Assembly (NCBI GenBank): GCA_049965615.1
Contig: JBMFWD010000005.1
Coordinates: 46,483-110,482, forward strand
Direction of reading: 5' to 3'
DNA: 64,000 nt
From: Acidobacterium sp049965615
GTDB taxonomy: Bacteria > Acidobacteriota > Terriglobia > Terriglobales > Acidobacteriaceae
Positions 50,501 through 59,114 of the stretch are shown here, in pieces; position 1 is the first letter of the stretch, and every line of letters begins with the position of its first letter. The position numbers and the translations under genes were made by a program. The notes under the pieces were generated by a model. It had not been told where the DNA came from, searched no databases, and was given only the letters and a program-made list of their open reading frames with translations.

Positions 50501-50901
50501 CCCGCGGGCGCATGCCGTGCGCGCTGAAACCACGGATGCTGATCCGACGTGTGATTGATGACCAGCTCAATCATCACCTGCAGGCCGCGCGCGTGCGCCT
50601 CATCGAGGAAACGCTGGAAATCTTCAATCGTCCCGTAGCTCGGATTCACGCTGCGGTAATCCGAAATGTCATACCCGTCATCCCGAAGCGGCGAAGGGAA
50701 AAAAGGTAACAGCCACAGGCACGTAACCCCAAGCTCCTGCAGATAGTCGAGCTTTCCTATCAGGCCCTGGAAATCTCCAATCCCGTCATTGTTGCTGTCG
50801 TGGAAGGCACGCACGTGCAATTCATAGATAATTGCGTCCTTGTACCACATCGCATCGGTCGCCGAACCCGGCTTCTTTACCAGCACTTGCCCTGTCGCCA
50901 T
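47569..50901 (-). CDS. treS: Trehalose synthase (maltose alpha-D-glucosyltransferase) fused to maltokinase
   Basis: 1110 residues in two enzymes. Residues 1-560 are GH13 trehalose synthase: YELHVRAFHDSNNDGIGDF, nucleophile D215 (GLRLDAIPY), acid/base E257 (ILAEANQWPEDV) and the NHDE motif (D323). From about 580 to 1110 there is a maltokinase (Mak/Pep2), with YMHRQRWFGGKSR and the phosphotransfer HGDYHLGQVL (about 966) and ILDFEGEP motifs. TreS interconverts trehalose and maltose, and Mak phosphorylates maltose to maltose-1-phosphate with ATP. This is the substrate of GlgE, encoded 13 bases upstream. The fusion is known in other bacteria. Part of a minus-strand operon. Confidence 0.95.
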   Translation of the reverse strand: MATGQVLVKKPGSATDAMWYKDAIIYELHVRAFHDSNNDGIGDFQGLIGKLDYLQELGVTCLWLLPFFPSPLRDDGYDISDYRSVNPSYGTIEDFQRFLDEAHARGLQVMIELVINHTSDQHPWFQRARHAPAGSPERDFYVWSDSDQKYKDARIIFTDTEKSNWTWDPVAQQYYWHRFFSHQPDLNFDNPQVLEEVISIMRFWLDMGVDGLRLDAIPYLMERDGTNCENLPETHVLIKAIRKAMDDGYLGRMILAEANQWPEDVRPYFGDGDECHMAFHFPLMPRIYMALRQEDRLPITDIIAQTPDIPENCQWGIFLRNHDELTLEMVSEDERDYMYLAYSADPRMRINIGIRRRLAPLVDNNRRRIELLNSLLFSFPGTPILYYGDEIGMGDNIYLGDRNGVRTPMQWTADRNAGFSRANPAKLYSPVIMDPLWGYEAINVEAQQSDASSLLNWMRNMIALRKLFQVFGRGSMKFLEAENRKVLAYLREFDGERVLCVANLSRFAQPVALNLADYAGMIPVEMLGYVEFPTIGKDPYPLTLGPYGFLWLELQPGEEPVGVPQPVAVEERLHVKDHLDWKELLTGRNLEMLEGLLPEYMHRQRWFGGKSRVIETVTVTDWGLMEQGRTALAWARVTFSTGDPEMYLMPLGISFGREAKEILQHAGNAVVTQVFSPEGMGVLHDGLMRDAACSALLGMIANGERVNTQRGEIRGEQSTIFRKLEGGPTEGRLPRRSTAEQSNSSIFFGDRMILKLFRRQQMGPNPDTEIGRFLTEKTGFRNVAPFGGSIEYSLEGQESDGATLAMLQGAVPNEGDGWAWTLEELDRYYESSVGTEAPEVDFTATATLREKLEEIPEAAREHAGISLEAASTLGRRTAEMHLALASDLDDKDFSPEPLTGEYMAALRAELVQNATRAFDALKANLARLPDDAVEAAGLVLGRRSALLERFSRLVAVHDAGAKIRVHGDYHLGQVLRSKGDFVILDFEGEPARSLAERRAKQSPLKDVAGMVRSFSYAAFSAMTHFIARRPADVTALEPWARLWESSVTAEYLRAYRETMSGSSIVPVTMEGFEVMLRVFTLDKALYELHYELNHRPEWVSVPLNGILYLP

Positions 50902-50914
50902 TTACCTCGTGCCC

Positions 50915-52927
50915 TCACAGGTAGTAGTCAAAATCTTTCTCCGTCCTTACGTGTTTCCTCACGCGAAATACATGCGCGGGCATCAGTTCAGGCGACAACT
51001 CCACATAATTGCGCGCCCCCTGCCACAGGAAAGCCGCGTCCGTCAGAAGATCAAACACTCCAAATCGCTCGTCATCCGTCATCCCCAGTGCTTCCATGTT
51101 CAGCATCACCCAGCCCGACTGCGTATAAGCCGGGTCCAGGTTCACCACCGTCAGCACAGGATGCTCATCCTCCTCCACCCGCTTGCTGTAAGCAATCAGG
51201 TAAGGGTTATCCGTCGAATGAAACACCAGATTCTCCATCGTCTGCAGCGCCGGCAACTCCCGGCGCGCTCGATTCAGCCGCTGCATCAGTTGCGACAGCG
51301 GTCGCTCCGCGTCCCAGTCCCAATGCCTCACCTGGTATTTCTCTGAGTGCAAATACTCCTCGCCGCCCTTGCGCAGCGGCGCGTTCTCTGCTGCCTCGTA
51401 AGCCGGACCGTACACGCCAAAGTTGCTCGCCAGCGTCGCCGCCAGCACCAGCCGGCTCTTGAATGCGGGCAGCCCGCCTATTTGTAACTGTTCCGGTAAT
51501 ATATCCGGCGTATTCGGCCAGAAGTTCGGCCGCAGGTACTCGCGCACCCGCGTCCTAGTCAGTTCCGTCACATAGGCCGCCAGTTCTTCTTTCGTATTGC
51601 GCCACGTAAAGTAAGTGTAAGACTGCGAGAATCCCAGCTTCGCCAGCCGCTGCATCACCCTCGGCCGCGTAAACGCCTCGGCCAGGAACAGCACTTCCGG
51701 ATACTCTGCCTTCAATCCCCCGATGCACCACTCCCAGAACGGAAACGCTTTCGTGTGCGGGTTATCCACCCGGAAAATCTTCACGCCCTGCCCAATCCAG
51801 TACAGAAACACGTCCTTCAGTCCCTGCCACAATCCGCGCCAGTCTTCGCTCTCAAAGTCCAGCGGATAAATATCCTGGTACTTCTTCGGCGGATTCTCAG
51901 CATATTGAATCGTTCCATCCGCACGATGCTTAAACCACGCAGGATGCTCCTTCACCCAGGGATGATCCGGCGAGCACTGGAACGCAATGTCGAGCGCCAG
52001 TTCCAGTCCCAGGTTCTCCGCCTTCGCACGCAGCCGCCCAAAATCCTCCAGCCTGCCCAGCGCAGGATGTATCTCCGTGTGTCCACCCTCAGCCCCGCCA
52101 ATCGCCCAGGGGCTGCCCACATCACCATCTTCCGCGGTTACAGAATTGTTCTTACCCTTGCGAAAGCTCTCGCCAATCGGATGCACCGGCGGCAGATACA
52201 ACACGTCAAATCCCAGTCCAGCCACATACTCCAGCCGCGCTTCTACGTCCTTAAAAGTCCCATGCTGCCCCGGCTCCTGCGCCGTCGAGCGCGGGAACAA
52301 CTCATACCAGCTTGAAAACTGCGCCCGCTTCCGATCCACCGTCACCATCAGCTCGCGCTCATAGCGGCTCATCAGCGTCTCGTCAGGAAGGTCACCCATC
52401 AACTCTGCCAGCTCATCATCCAATGCCAGCGTCGCAGCCGCAGCACCACCTGCCCGCAACTCCTTTGCCCAGACCTGCAATCGGTGCGTGTCCTTCGCAG
52501 CTCTGGCTCGGGTTGCCGCCTGTTCCAGCAGCAGAGCGCCATTCTTCAAATCAACAGAAATGTCCTGCCCGGCGGCAATCCGCTTCTTCAGGTCACTGCG
52601 CCAGGTGTCAAAGTGGTCGATCACCCCCGCCAGCGTATACGCATAGCGGCCCACCTCGGTCACCGTGAACTCGCCCCGCCAGCGATCATTGCCCAGCGGC
52701 TGCATCCTTACCCGCTGCCAGTCACCAGCACCGCAGGCCTTCGCTCCCGGCGGCAGTGCGCGGTGCAGCAGCCATGCCGCTACATGATCATGCCCATCGG
52801 CAAAAATATCCGCTTCCACCTGCACGCGGTCTTCCACCACACGCTTAATCGGAAAACGTCCTGCGTCGATCTCCGGATCGACTCCCTCAATAACAACGCG
52901 CTTCCTTCCGTCTTCTTTCACAGGCAT
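50915..52927 (-). CDS. glgE: Alpha-1,4-glucan:maltose-1-phosphate maltosyltransferase
   Basis: 670 residues. An N-terminal beta-sandwich domain and DVLYLPPVHPIGESFRKGKNN are typical of GlgE, as are GSPWAIGGAEGGHTEIHP, KIFRVDNPHTK with nucleophile D388 and FLAEAFTRP with acid/base E417. It belongs to GH13_3 and extends alpha-1,4-glucans using maltose-1-phosphate. Substrate is supplied by the TreS-maltokinase encoded next, so the pair converts trehalose into glycogen-like glucan. A branching enzyme (glgB), which usually completes the pathway, is not in the window. The gene follows a DUF4126 gene by 36 bases on the same strand and may share its promoter. Confidence 0.95.
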   Translation of the reverse strand: MPVKEDGRKRVVIEGVDPEIDAGRFPIKRVVEDRVQVEADIFADGHDHVAAWLLHRALPPGAKACGAGDWQRVRMQPLGNDRWRGEFTVTEVGRYAYTLAGVIDHFDTWRSDLKKRIAAGQDISVDLKNGALLLEQAATRARAAKDTHRLQVWAKELRAGGAAAATLALDDELAELMGDLPDETLMSRYERELMVTVDRKRAQFSSWYELFPRSTAQEPGQHGTFKDVEARLEYVAGLGFDVLYLPPVHPIGESFRKGKNNSVTAEDGDVGSPWAIGGAEGGHTEIHPALGRLEDFGRLRAKAENLGLELALDIAFQCSPDHPWVKEHPAWFKHRADGTIQYAENPPKKYQDIYPLDFESEDWRGLWQGLKDVFLYWIGQGVKIFRVDNPHTKAFPFWEWCIGGLKAEYPEVLFLAEAFTRPRVMQRLAKLGFSQSYTYFTWRNTKEELAAYVTELTRTRVREYLRPNFWPNTPDILPEQLQIGGLPAFKSRLVLAATLASNFGVYGPAYEAAENAPLRKGGEEYLHSEKYQVRHWDWDAERPLSQLMQRLNRARRELPALQTMENLVFHSTDNPYLIAYSKRVEEDEHPVLTVVNLDPAYTQSGWVMLNMEALGMTDDERFGVFDLLTDAAFLWQGARNYVELSPELMPAHVFRVRKHVRTEKDFDYYL

Positions 52928-52963
52928 CCCATCTAATTTTTTGTGGAGAGGCTAACTACCCCA

Positions 52964-53440
52964 TCAGATCAGATGACGCGAAATCAAAAAAAGTCCACCT
53001 CCCACTGCAATCAGATCTTCCACAATCGCAACCACAAAGTCCTTCGTGCCCCTCCTTGTGATCGCTCGACGAATATAAAATCCCGCAAACGCTCCGGCTA
53101 CAGCGCCCAAAGCCGCGCACACCACGCCCGCCACAATCGATGCATGACCGCTGAGCGCAAGCACCCAGCCGCTCATCCCGCCAAACACCATCCGCGCCAC
53201 CAGCGGACCCGGATCAATCCGGTTCGGAATCTGCGGCAGCTTATCGCCGATCAGCTCACCCACCGCCAGCAACGAAAACACCGCCAGCGAGATCGGATGA
53301 CCCAGAAAAAACAGCGGCGATCCAACCACCGTCAGCCAGCCCAGGTGAATCCCCCAGCAAACCAGCGCCGGTCCACTCATCGAGCGCAGCCCCGTCACGC
53401 TCCCAAGCAGAAAGCAATAAAGCAACACAAAAATTGCCAT
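52964..53440 (-). CDS. DUF4126-type small membrane protein
   Basis: 158 residues with four to five hydrophobic helices (IFVLLYCFLLGSVTGLRSMSG, SLAVFSLLAVGELIGDKLPQIP, ARMVFGGMSGWVLALSG, VAGVVCAALGAVAGAFAGFYIRR). The pattern LRSMSGPALV...GELIGDKLP...PGPLVARMVFGG is typical of DUF4126 membrane proteins, whose function is unknown. The ATG at 53440 begins at the first helix. It is 36 bases before glgE on the same strand, making it the likely first gene of the glgE operon, and it follows the terminator at 53516-53545. Confidence 0.75.
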   Translation of the reverse strand: MAIFVLLYCFLLGSVTGLRSMSGPALVCWGIHLGWLTVVGSPLFFLGHPISLAVFSLLAVGELIGDKLPQIPNRIDPGPLVARMVFGGMSGWVLALSGHASIVAGVVCAALGAVAGAFAGFYIRRAITRRGTKDFVVAIVEDLIAVGGGLFLISRHLI

Positions 53441-53515
53441 TACGTGCACGTCCTCGATCCTATGCAGCACACACTCAGCGCCGGATTCGTTACCCGAATC
53501 ACTCTACACCAAATC

Positions 53516-53545
53516 AAAAAGGCCGCCATCGTGACGGCCCTTGTT
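53516..53545 (-). terminator. Intrinsic terminator after the GT2 gene
   Basis: A GC-rich imperfect stem (AAAAAGGCCG against CGGCCCTT) is followed on the minus strand by TTTTTGATTT. It lies 27 bases after the stop of the glycosyltransferase gene ending at 53573 and isolates it from the DUF4126-glgE transcript. Confidence 0.75.
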
Positions 53546-53572
53546 TCATCTCTTCAAATCTGCATTCTTCTA

Positions 53573-54559
53573 TCACTGCTCGCGCAGCAGATTCGGCTCT
53601 TCTGACGCACGCAGCCGCACTAGCCGATCCACGGCGTAAGGAGCGCGATGGTTGTTCGTGTGATAATGCCGCACCTGCAACTCACCCAGCAAACCAATCG
53701 CCAGCATCTGAATACCCGCCACAATCGCCACCGCCGCAATCACAAACAGCGGACCGTGATCATCCATCACATGCTGGTTGCCCGCCAGCTTCAGCCCCAG
53801 CAGCAAAATCGATATTGCGCTGCCGCTCACAATGCCCAGCGAGCCAAGCCCGCCAAAAAAGTGCAGCGGACGCGTCATGTACTTCAGCAGAAACCGGATG
53901 GTGAGCAGATCAAAAAATACCCGGAACGTCCGTCCAATCCCGTAGTGCGACTTCCCTTTTTCGCGATGCACATTCTTGATCGGAATCTCGCAGATGCTCG
54001 CCCCGTACCACGATGCCAGCGCAGGAATAAACCGGTGCATCTCCCCATACAGAGGAATGTTCTGGATCACTTCTCGCCGATACGCCTTGTACGTCGTCCC
54101 GAAATCATGAATGTCCACGCCCGACAACTTCGCCATCAGCCAGTTCGCGCAGCGCGAAGGAAAACGCCGCAGCACAAAATTATCGATGCGCTGCTTCCGC
54201 CACCCGCTCACCACGTCGTAGCCCTCTTCCAGCTTCGCTACAAAATTGGGAATCTCGCGCGGATCATGCTGCAGGTCGCCGTCCATCGCCAGGATGAACT
54301 CACCCGCCGCATGATCAAACCCCGCTGCCAGCGCCGACGTCTGCCCGAAGTTCCGCCGCAGCTTCACTACCAGGACGCGGCTGTCCACCGCGGCAATCTC
54401 TTCCAGCAGCTTGTACGTGCGGTCGCGTGAGCCGTCGTCCACAAACACCAGCTCAAAGCTGTCTCCCACCTGTTCCATCACCGCTTTCAAGCGGTCATAC
54501 AGGTCGGTTACGTTATCTTCTTCGTTATGGAAAGGGACGACGATGGAGTACTTCGGCAT
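53573..54559 (-). CDS. Glycosyltransferase family 2, polyprenyl-phosphate-sugar synthase type
   Basis: 328 residues. The GT-A domain shows YSIVVPFHNEEDNV, ELVFVDDGSRD, FGQTSALAAGFDHA and ILAMDGDLQHDP (DxD). Two C-terminal membrane helices (about 235-260 and 270-292) and a RDYHTNNH-like cytoplasmic tail follow. This matches DPM1/GtrB/ArnC-like enzymes that load a sugar onto undecaprenyl phosphate at the inner face of the membrane. The ATG at 54559 is at the conserved first strand; longer in-frame extensions are unsupported. It is downstream of ltaE on the same strand but separated by about 120 bases, and has its own terminator. The sugar is unknown. Confidence 0.88.
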   Translation of the reverse strand: MPKYSIVVPFHNEEDNVTDLYDRLKAVMEQVGDSFELVFVDDGSRDRTYKLLEEIAAVDSRVLVVKLRRNFGQTSALAAGFDHAAGEFILAMDGDLQHDPREIPNFVAKLEEGYDVVSGWRKQRIDNFVLRRFPSRCANWLMAKLSGVDIHDFGTTYKAYRREVIQNIPLYGEMHRFIPALASWYGASICEIPIKNVHREKGKSHYGIGRTFRVFFDLLTIRFLLKYMTRPLHFFGGLGSLGIVSGSAISILLLGLKLAGNQHVMDDHGPLFVIAAVAIVAGIQMLAIGLLGELQVRHYHTNNHRAPYAVDRLVRLRASEEPNLLREQ

Positions 54560-54678
54560 ACTGTAAATTATAGTGCTCACGCACCACGGCGGCAGTAGAA
54601 ATCCCCGCCGGATGTTTACCAGACAGGTTTTCGCCGCTTCTTCTCCCGCAATGGCCGCAAACGTAAACTCAAACCGGC

Positions 54679-55770
54679 CTACAGACTGCTGATCTCCTCC
54701 ACCGTCACCCGCGCCGCCTGCTCGCACATCGCCCTGTCCACATTCCTGTGCGTCACAAACCGTACCGCATGCGGACCCACCGCGCTAGCCGCCACCCCGC
54801 GCTGCTTCAGCCGCGCCACCAGCGCCGCCGCGTCACCCTGCCCGCGCAGCGCAAAAATCACAATATTCGTCTGCACTGCCGCAAGGTCCAGTTCTACCTG
54901 CTTCAAGTCCGCAATCTGCTCGGCCAGCAGCCGCGCATTCGCATGGTCCTCACCCAGCCGCTTCGGCATCTCTTCCAGCGCAATCAATCCAGCCGCCGCC
55001 AGCACGCCAGCCTGCCGCATGCCGCCGCCCAGCATCTTCCTCACAGACCGCGCACGATCAATAAACTCCCGGCTGCCCACCAGCATCGAACCCACCGGCG
55101 CGCTCAGCCCCTTTGACAGGCAAAACATTACCGAATTAAATCCCCGCGTCAGATCCGCAACCGGAATCCCCAGCGCCGTCGCCGCGTTGAACACCCGCGC
55201 ACCATCCAGATGCACCGGAATCCCCGCATCCTTAGCGCCCGCCCAGATCTCCTCCATCACATCCAGCGGAGTCACCGTCCCGCCCGCCATGTTGTGCGTG
55301 TTTTCCAGCGAAATCAACCCCGTCTGCGCACGGTAATAAATCTTCGGAGAAAGCGCCGTCTTGATATGCCCCCACGTCAGCACGCCGCGCTCCGCCGCAA
55401 CCGGCCGCAGTTGGCATCCGCTGAACGCAGACACCATCGCCATCTCCCAATCCAGAATATGCGCCCGCGACTCGCACACCACTTCCTGCCCATGCGTCGT
55501 GTGCAACCGAATCGCCGCCTGGTTCCCCATCGTCCCCGTCGGCACAAAGATCGCCGCCTCGCGACCAAACACCTCCGCCGCGCGCGCCTCCAGCCGGTTC
55601 ACCGTAGGATCTTCCCCATACACGTCATCGCCCAGCTCCGCTGAGGCCATCGCCTTCCACATCTCCGGCGTCGGCAGCGTCACCGTATCGCTGCGCAGGT
55701 CAATCATCGTTGGGGCTTTTGCACTCGCTTCTTCTAAAACAGCAGGACTCATAGCGTTCATCGCACACAT
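54679..55770 (-). CDS. ltaE: L-threonine aldolase (low-specificity type)
   Basis: 363 residues. A PLP-dependent fold-type I enzyme: IDLRSDTVTLPTPEMWKAM, GDDVYGEDPTVNRLEA, FVPTGTMGNQAAIRLHT, LENTHNMAGGTV, PVHLDGARVFNAA and the PLP lysine in MFCLSKGLSAPVGS. It cleaves threonine or allo-threonine to glycine and acetaldehyde. ATG codons at 55761 and 55752 are alternative starts, none with a clear ribosome-binding site. The gene lies 33 bases after the hemW-like gene on the same strand and is probably co-transcribed with it. Confidence 0.93.
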   Translation of the reverse strand: MCAMNAMSPAVLEEASAKAPTMIDLRSDTVTLPTPEMWKAMASAELGDDVYGEDPTVNRLEARAAEVFGREAAIFVPTGTMGNQAAIRLHTTHGQEVVCESRAHILDWEMAMVSAFSGCQLRPVAAERGVLTWGHIKTALSPKIYYRAQTGLISLENTHNMAGGTVTPLDVMEEIWAGAKDAGIPVHLDGARVFNAATALGIPVADLTRGFNSVMFCLSKGLSAPVGSMLVGSREFIDRARSVRKMLGGGMRQAGVLAAAGLIALEEMPKRLGEDHANARLLAEQIADLKQVELDLAAVQTNIVIFALRGQGDAAALVARLKQRGVAASAVGPHAVRFVTHRNVDRAMCEQAARVTVEEISSL

Positions 55771-55803
55771 AACGTCATCATATCCAGTCGAACAGCCACA
55801 CAA

Positions 55804-56988
55804 TCAACCTTCCACTTCCTCTTTTATGAAATGCTCAAATACTTCATTCGAAAGCAGCCGTCCCCGCATCGTCAGCGCCACACGCTCCGCCTCCCGAGTC
55901 ACCAGACCCTCCGCAGCGAGTTCCGCAATCACCGGCTCAAACTCCGCCACCGCAGCCACCCCAAACTCCTCGCGCAGCGCAGTCAGATCCACGCCCTCAT
56001 TCATCCGCAAACCCAAAAACCACGCCTCTTCCATCTCCTGCTCGCGCAAAAGAGGTTCCGGACGCTCCCAACCCGGCGCACTCAAAAAAGGCTCCAGCTC
56101 GTCCGTAGTCGCAAACCGCAAAGCCCGCCCCCGCTCATCCCGCAGCATCGAGTGCGCATCCACGCCCACCCCCAGGTAAGGCTTCCGCTCCCAATACTTC
56201 CGGTTATGCAGCGACTGCCGTCCCTCCCCCGCAAAATTTGAAATCTCATAGTGCTGCAGCCCCATCTCCGCCAGCGCCGCAACCGCGTCCTCATACATTC
56301 CCACAATCGCGTCCTCACTCGGAACCAGCCCCGCGCCATACCTCACGCCGCCCGCCAGCATCTCCGCGCCCAGCTTCGACTCGCCGTCCACCTCCAGCAT
56401 GTACACGCTCGCATGCCCCACGCCCGTCTCCCGCAACGCATCCAGGCTCTCCCGCCAGCTCGCCCGCGTCTGCCCCGGCAATCCCGCCAGCAAATCCAGA
56501 CTCACATCCTCAATCCCCGCAGCCCGCACCCGCGCCACATCCGCAAACACATCCCGCCGCCCATGCAGCCGCCCGGTCGCATGCGCCTCCGCGTCCACAA
56601 AAGACTGCACCCCAAAGCTCACCCGATTCACGCCGCACTCCACCATCGCCGCCAGCGTCTCGTCCGCCAAATGCGCCGGAGCCGCCTCAAACGTCACCTC
56701 CGCCCCAGCGGCCACTGCAAATTCCTGCCGAATCGTACCCATCACTCGCCGCACCAGTGGGCCCGGCAGCAGCGAAGGCGTCCCTCCGCCAAAATAAATG
56801 CTGTCCACTCCTTCCGGCAGCATCGCACCCCACTCCGCCGCGCACCGCCGCGCCGCCTTCAGGTCCGCCTCCAGCCGCGCCACATACTGCTCCATGTAGC
56901 TCGCCGGAAACACCCCCGAAGCAAAGTTGCAAAATGTGCACTTTGACCGGCAAAACGGAATCGACAGGTAAAGCCCAAGCATCTGCAT
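55804..56988 (-). CDS. hemW: Radical SAM HemW-like protein (HemN-related)
   Basis: 394 residues. The radical SAM cluster motif C13-x3-C17-x2-C20 (CRSKCTFCNF) lacks the fourth cysteine typical of HemN coproporphyrinogen oxidase and fits HemW, a haem-binding protein thought to insert haem. DSIYFGGGTPSLLP, VNRVSFGVQSF, DLLAGLPGQT and SVYMLEVDGESKLG are HemN/HemW signatures, and the C-terminal HemN_C domain ends near FEHFIKEE. It starts 84 bases from the divergent ABC exporter gene. Such proteins are often labelled coproporphyrinogen III oxidase; the cysteine pattern argues against that activity. Confidence 0.88.
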   Translation of the reverse strand: MQMLGLYLSIPFCRSKCTFCNFASGVFPASYMEQYVARLEADLKAARRCAAEWGAMLPEGVDSIYFGGGTPSLLPGPLVRRVMGTIRQEFAVAAGAEVTFEAAPAHLADETLAAMVECGVNRVSFGVQSFVDAEAHATGRLHGRRDVFADVARVRAAGIEDVSLDLLAGLPGQTRASWRESLDALRETGVGHASVYMLEVDGESKLGAEMLAGGVRYGAGLVPSEDAIVGMYEDAVAALAEMGLQHYEISNFAGEGRQSLHNRKYWERKPYLGVGVDAHSMLRDERGRALRFATTDELEPFLSAPGWERPEPLLREQEMEEAWFLGLRMNEGVDLTALREEFGVAAVAEFEPVIAELAAEGLVTREAERVALTMRGRLLSNEVFEHFIKEEVEG

Positions 56989-57072
56989 CTATAGTTGATT
57001 CTCGCACCGGCAAGCCCTCGCCGCCTCCAGAGCAGTGCCGCGCACCAGCCGCTAAAATAAAAGTGTTCGCTT

Positions 57073-59109
57073 ATGCCACCTGAGCAAGCCAAAAAGGAAG
57101 ACCACTCCACCGCGCAGCCCAAACCCGCCCCGGCTAAAGCCGCGCAGCAGGAAGATGATGTCGTCGGTAAAGCCTATGACAGCCGTCTCATGGGCCGCCT
57201 GCTCACCTACCTGCGCCCCTACAAATGGGTCGCATTCATCTCCATGGTCACCGTCATCCTCAAGGCTGGCGCAGACATCCTCGGTCCCTATCTCACCATG
57301 GTCGCCGTTGATCTCTACCTGGCCCCCGCCATGGAGAAATCCGCAAACGCCAGCGCCGCCCTCGTACAACTGGGCATCAACAAGCATCCCTTCCTCGGCC
57401 ATCGTCTCAGCCTGGACCCTCTGCAGGGCATCACCCAGCTCGCCCTCCTCTTCATGGGCTCGCTGGTTTTCAGCTACATTCTTGAGGCCATCCAGACCTA
57501 CCTCATCCAATGGGCCGGCCAAAAAGTCATGTTTGACATGCGCAGCCAGATCTTCCGCCACCTCCAGCAAATGGATGTCGGCTTTTACGACCGCCACCCC
57601 GTCGGTCGCCTCGTCACCCGCCTCACCAACGACGTCGACGCCATCAACGAAATGTTCACCTCCGGCGTCTTTGCCATCTTTGAGGACATCTTCGTCCTCG
57701 CCGGCATCGTCATCGTCATGCTCCGCATGAGCTGGTGGCTCGCGCTCATCGCCTTCTCGGTCCTGCCCTGCATCCTCATCGTCACCCGCATCTTCCGCCA
57801 CTACGTCCGCGACTCCTACCGCCGCATCCGCGTCGCCCTCGCCCGCATCAACACCTACTCGCAGGAGCACGTCAGCGGAATGTCCCTCGTGCAGCTCTTC
57901 AATCGTGAAGAGTCCGCCTATCGAGCCTTCGAGTCCATCAACGGCAAGTACCTCCAGGCCTTCAAAGACGCCATCATGGCCTACGCCCTCTACTACCCCG
58001 CCGTTGAAATTCTCAGCTCGCTCGCCATCGCTCTCATCATCTGGCGCGGCGGCTTCAGCGTCATCCACGGCACGGTCCTCCTCGGCGTCCTCGTCGCCTT
58101 CATCCAGTACGCGCAACGCTTCTTCCGGCCCATTCAGGACCTCAGCGAAAAATACAACATCCTCCAGGCCGCCATGGCCGCCAGCGAACGCGTCTTCAAG
58201 CTCCTCGACACCCAGCCGGAAATCGTCTCGCCGCCCAGCCCCGTCGCCGGCGACGGCTCAGGCCGCATCGAATTCCGCGACGTCTGGTTCACCTACCAGC
58301 GCCTCACCACCGATCAAAAAAAACGCATCGCCCACGCCACCGCCGCCGAACTCGAAGCCATGGACGACGTCGAGTGGATCCTCCGCGGCGTCTCCTTCAC
58401 CGTAGAGCCCAACCAGACCGCCGCCATCGTCGGCCACACCGGAGCCGGCAAAACAACCATCACCGGCCTCATGATGCGCTTTTATGACATTCAGCGCGGC
58501 GCAGTCCTCGTCAACGGCGTCGATGTTCGCCAGCACGACCTCACACTCCTCCGACAGAACTTCGGCGTCGTCCTCCAGGAACCATTCCTCTTCAGTGGCA
58601 CCATCGCCGACAACATCCGCCTCGGTACAGAAAACATCTCAGACGATCAGCTCCGCTACGCCGCCCGGCAGGTCAACGTCGACGAGTTCATCGAAACCCT
58701 CCCCGCCCAGTATCAGGAAATGCTTCGCGAGCGCGGCAACAGCCTCTCCACCGGCCAGAAGCAGCTCATCAACTTCGCCCGCGCCCTCGCCCACAACCCC
58801 CGCATCCTCATCCTCGACGAAGCCACATCCTCCGTCGATACAGACACCGAACTCCGCGTCCGCTCCGCACTGGAGCGCATGGTCGAAGACCGCACCTCGG
58901 TCGTCGTCGCCCACCGGCTCTCCACCGTCCAGCGCGCAGACCTCATCCTCGTCATGCACCGCGGCCATCTCCGCGAAATCGGCACCCACCAGGAGCTGCT
59001 CGCCATGCACGGGCTCTATTGGAAACTGTATCAGTTACAATATAAGGATCAGGAACTCCCCATCCCACCCGGCACCCTCACACCATCCCTCGCACTCGGC
59101 ACCGATTAG
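57073..59109 (+). CDS. ABC exporter, fused permease/ATPase (MsbA-like)
   Basis: 678 residues. After a charged, proline-rich N-terminus, six membrane helices form an ABC type-1 transmembrane domain (about 50-335; DVGFYDRHPVGRLVTRLTNDVD, VSGMSLVQLFNREE). The ATPase domain follows with Walker A GHTGAGKTT, signature LSTGQKQLINFARAL, Walker B ILILDEATSSVD and the switch histidine in VVAHRLSTVQRAD. An insertion of about 25 residues near 415-438 lies just after the A-loop region, and the signature has T instead of the usual second G. It exports lipid, lipopolysaccharide or drug-like substrates; the type is not resolved. It is divergent from the hemW-like gene. Confidence 0.9.
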   Translation: MPPEQAKKEDHSTAQPKPAPAKAAQQEDDVVGKAYDSRLMGRLLTYLRPYKWVAFISMVTVILKAGADILGPYLTMVAVDLYLAPAMEKSANASAALVQLGINKHPFLGHRLSLDPLQGITQLALLFMGSLVFSYILEAIQTYLIQWAGQKVMFDMRSQIFRHLQQMDVGFYDRHPVGRLVTRLTNDVDAINEMFTSGVFAIFEDIFVLAGIVIVMLRMSWWLALIAFSVLPCILIVTRIFRHYVRDSYRRIRVALARINTYSQEHVSGMSLVQLFNREESAYRAFESINGKYLQAFKDAIMAYALYYPAVEILSSLAIALIIWRGGFSVIHGTVLLGVLVAFIQYAQRFFRPIQDLSEKYNILQAAMAASERVFKLLDTQPEIVSPPSPVAGDGSGRIEFRDVWFTYQRLTTDQKKRIAHATAAELEAMDDVEWILRGVSFTVEPNQTAAIVGHTGAGKTTITGLMMRFYDIQRGAVLVNGVDVRQHDLTLLRQNFGVVLQEPFLFSGTIADNIRLGTENISDDQLRYAARQVNVDEFIETLPAQYQEMLRERGNSLSTGQKQLINFARALAHNPRILILDEATSSVDTDTELRVRSALERMVEDRTSVVVAHRLSTVQRADLILVMHRGHLREIGTHQELLAMHGLYWKLYQLQYKDQELPIPPGTLTPSLALGTD

Positions 59110-59114
59110 ACCTC

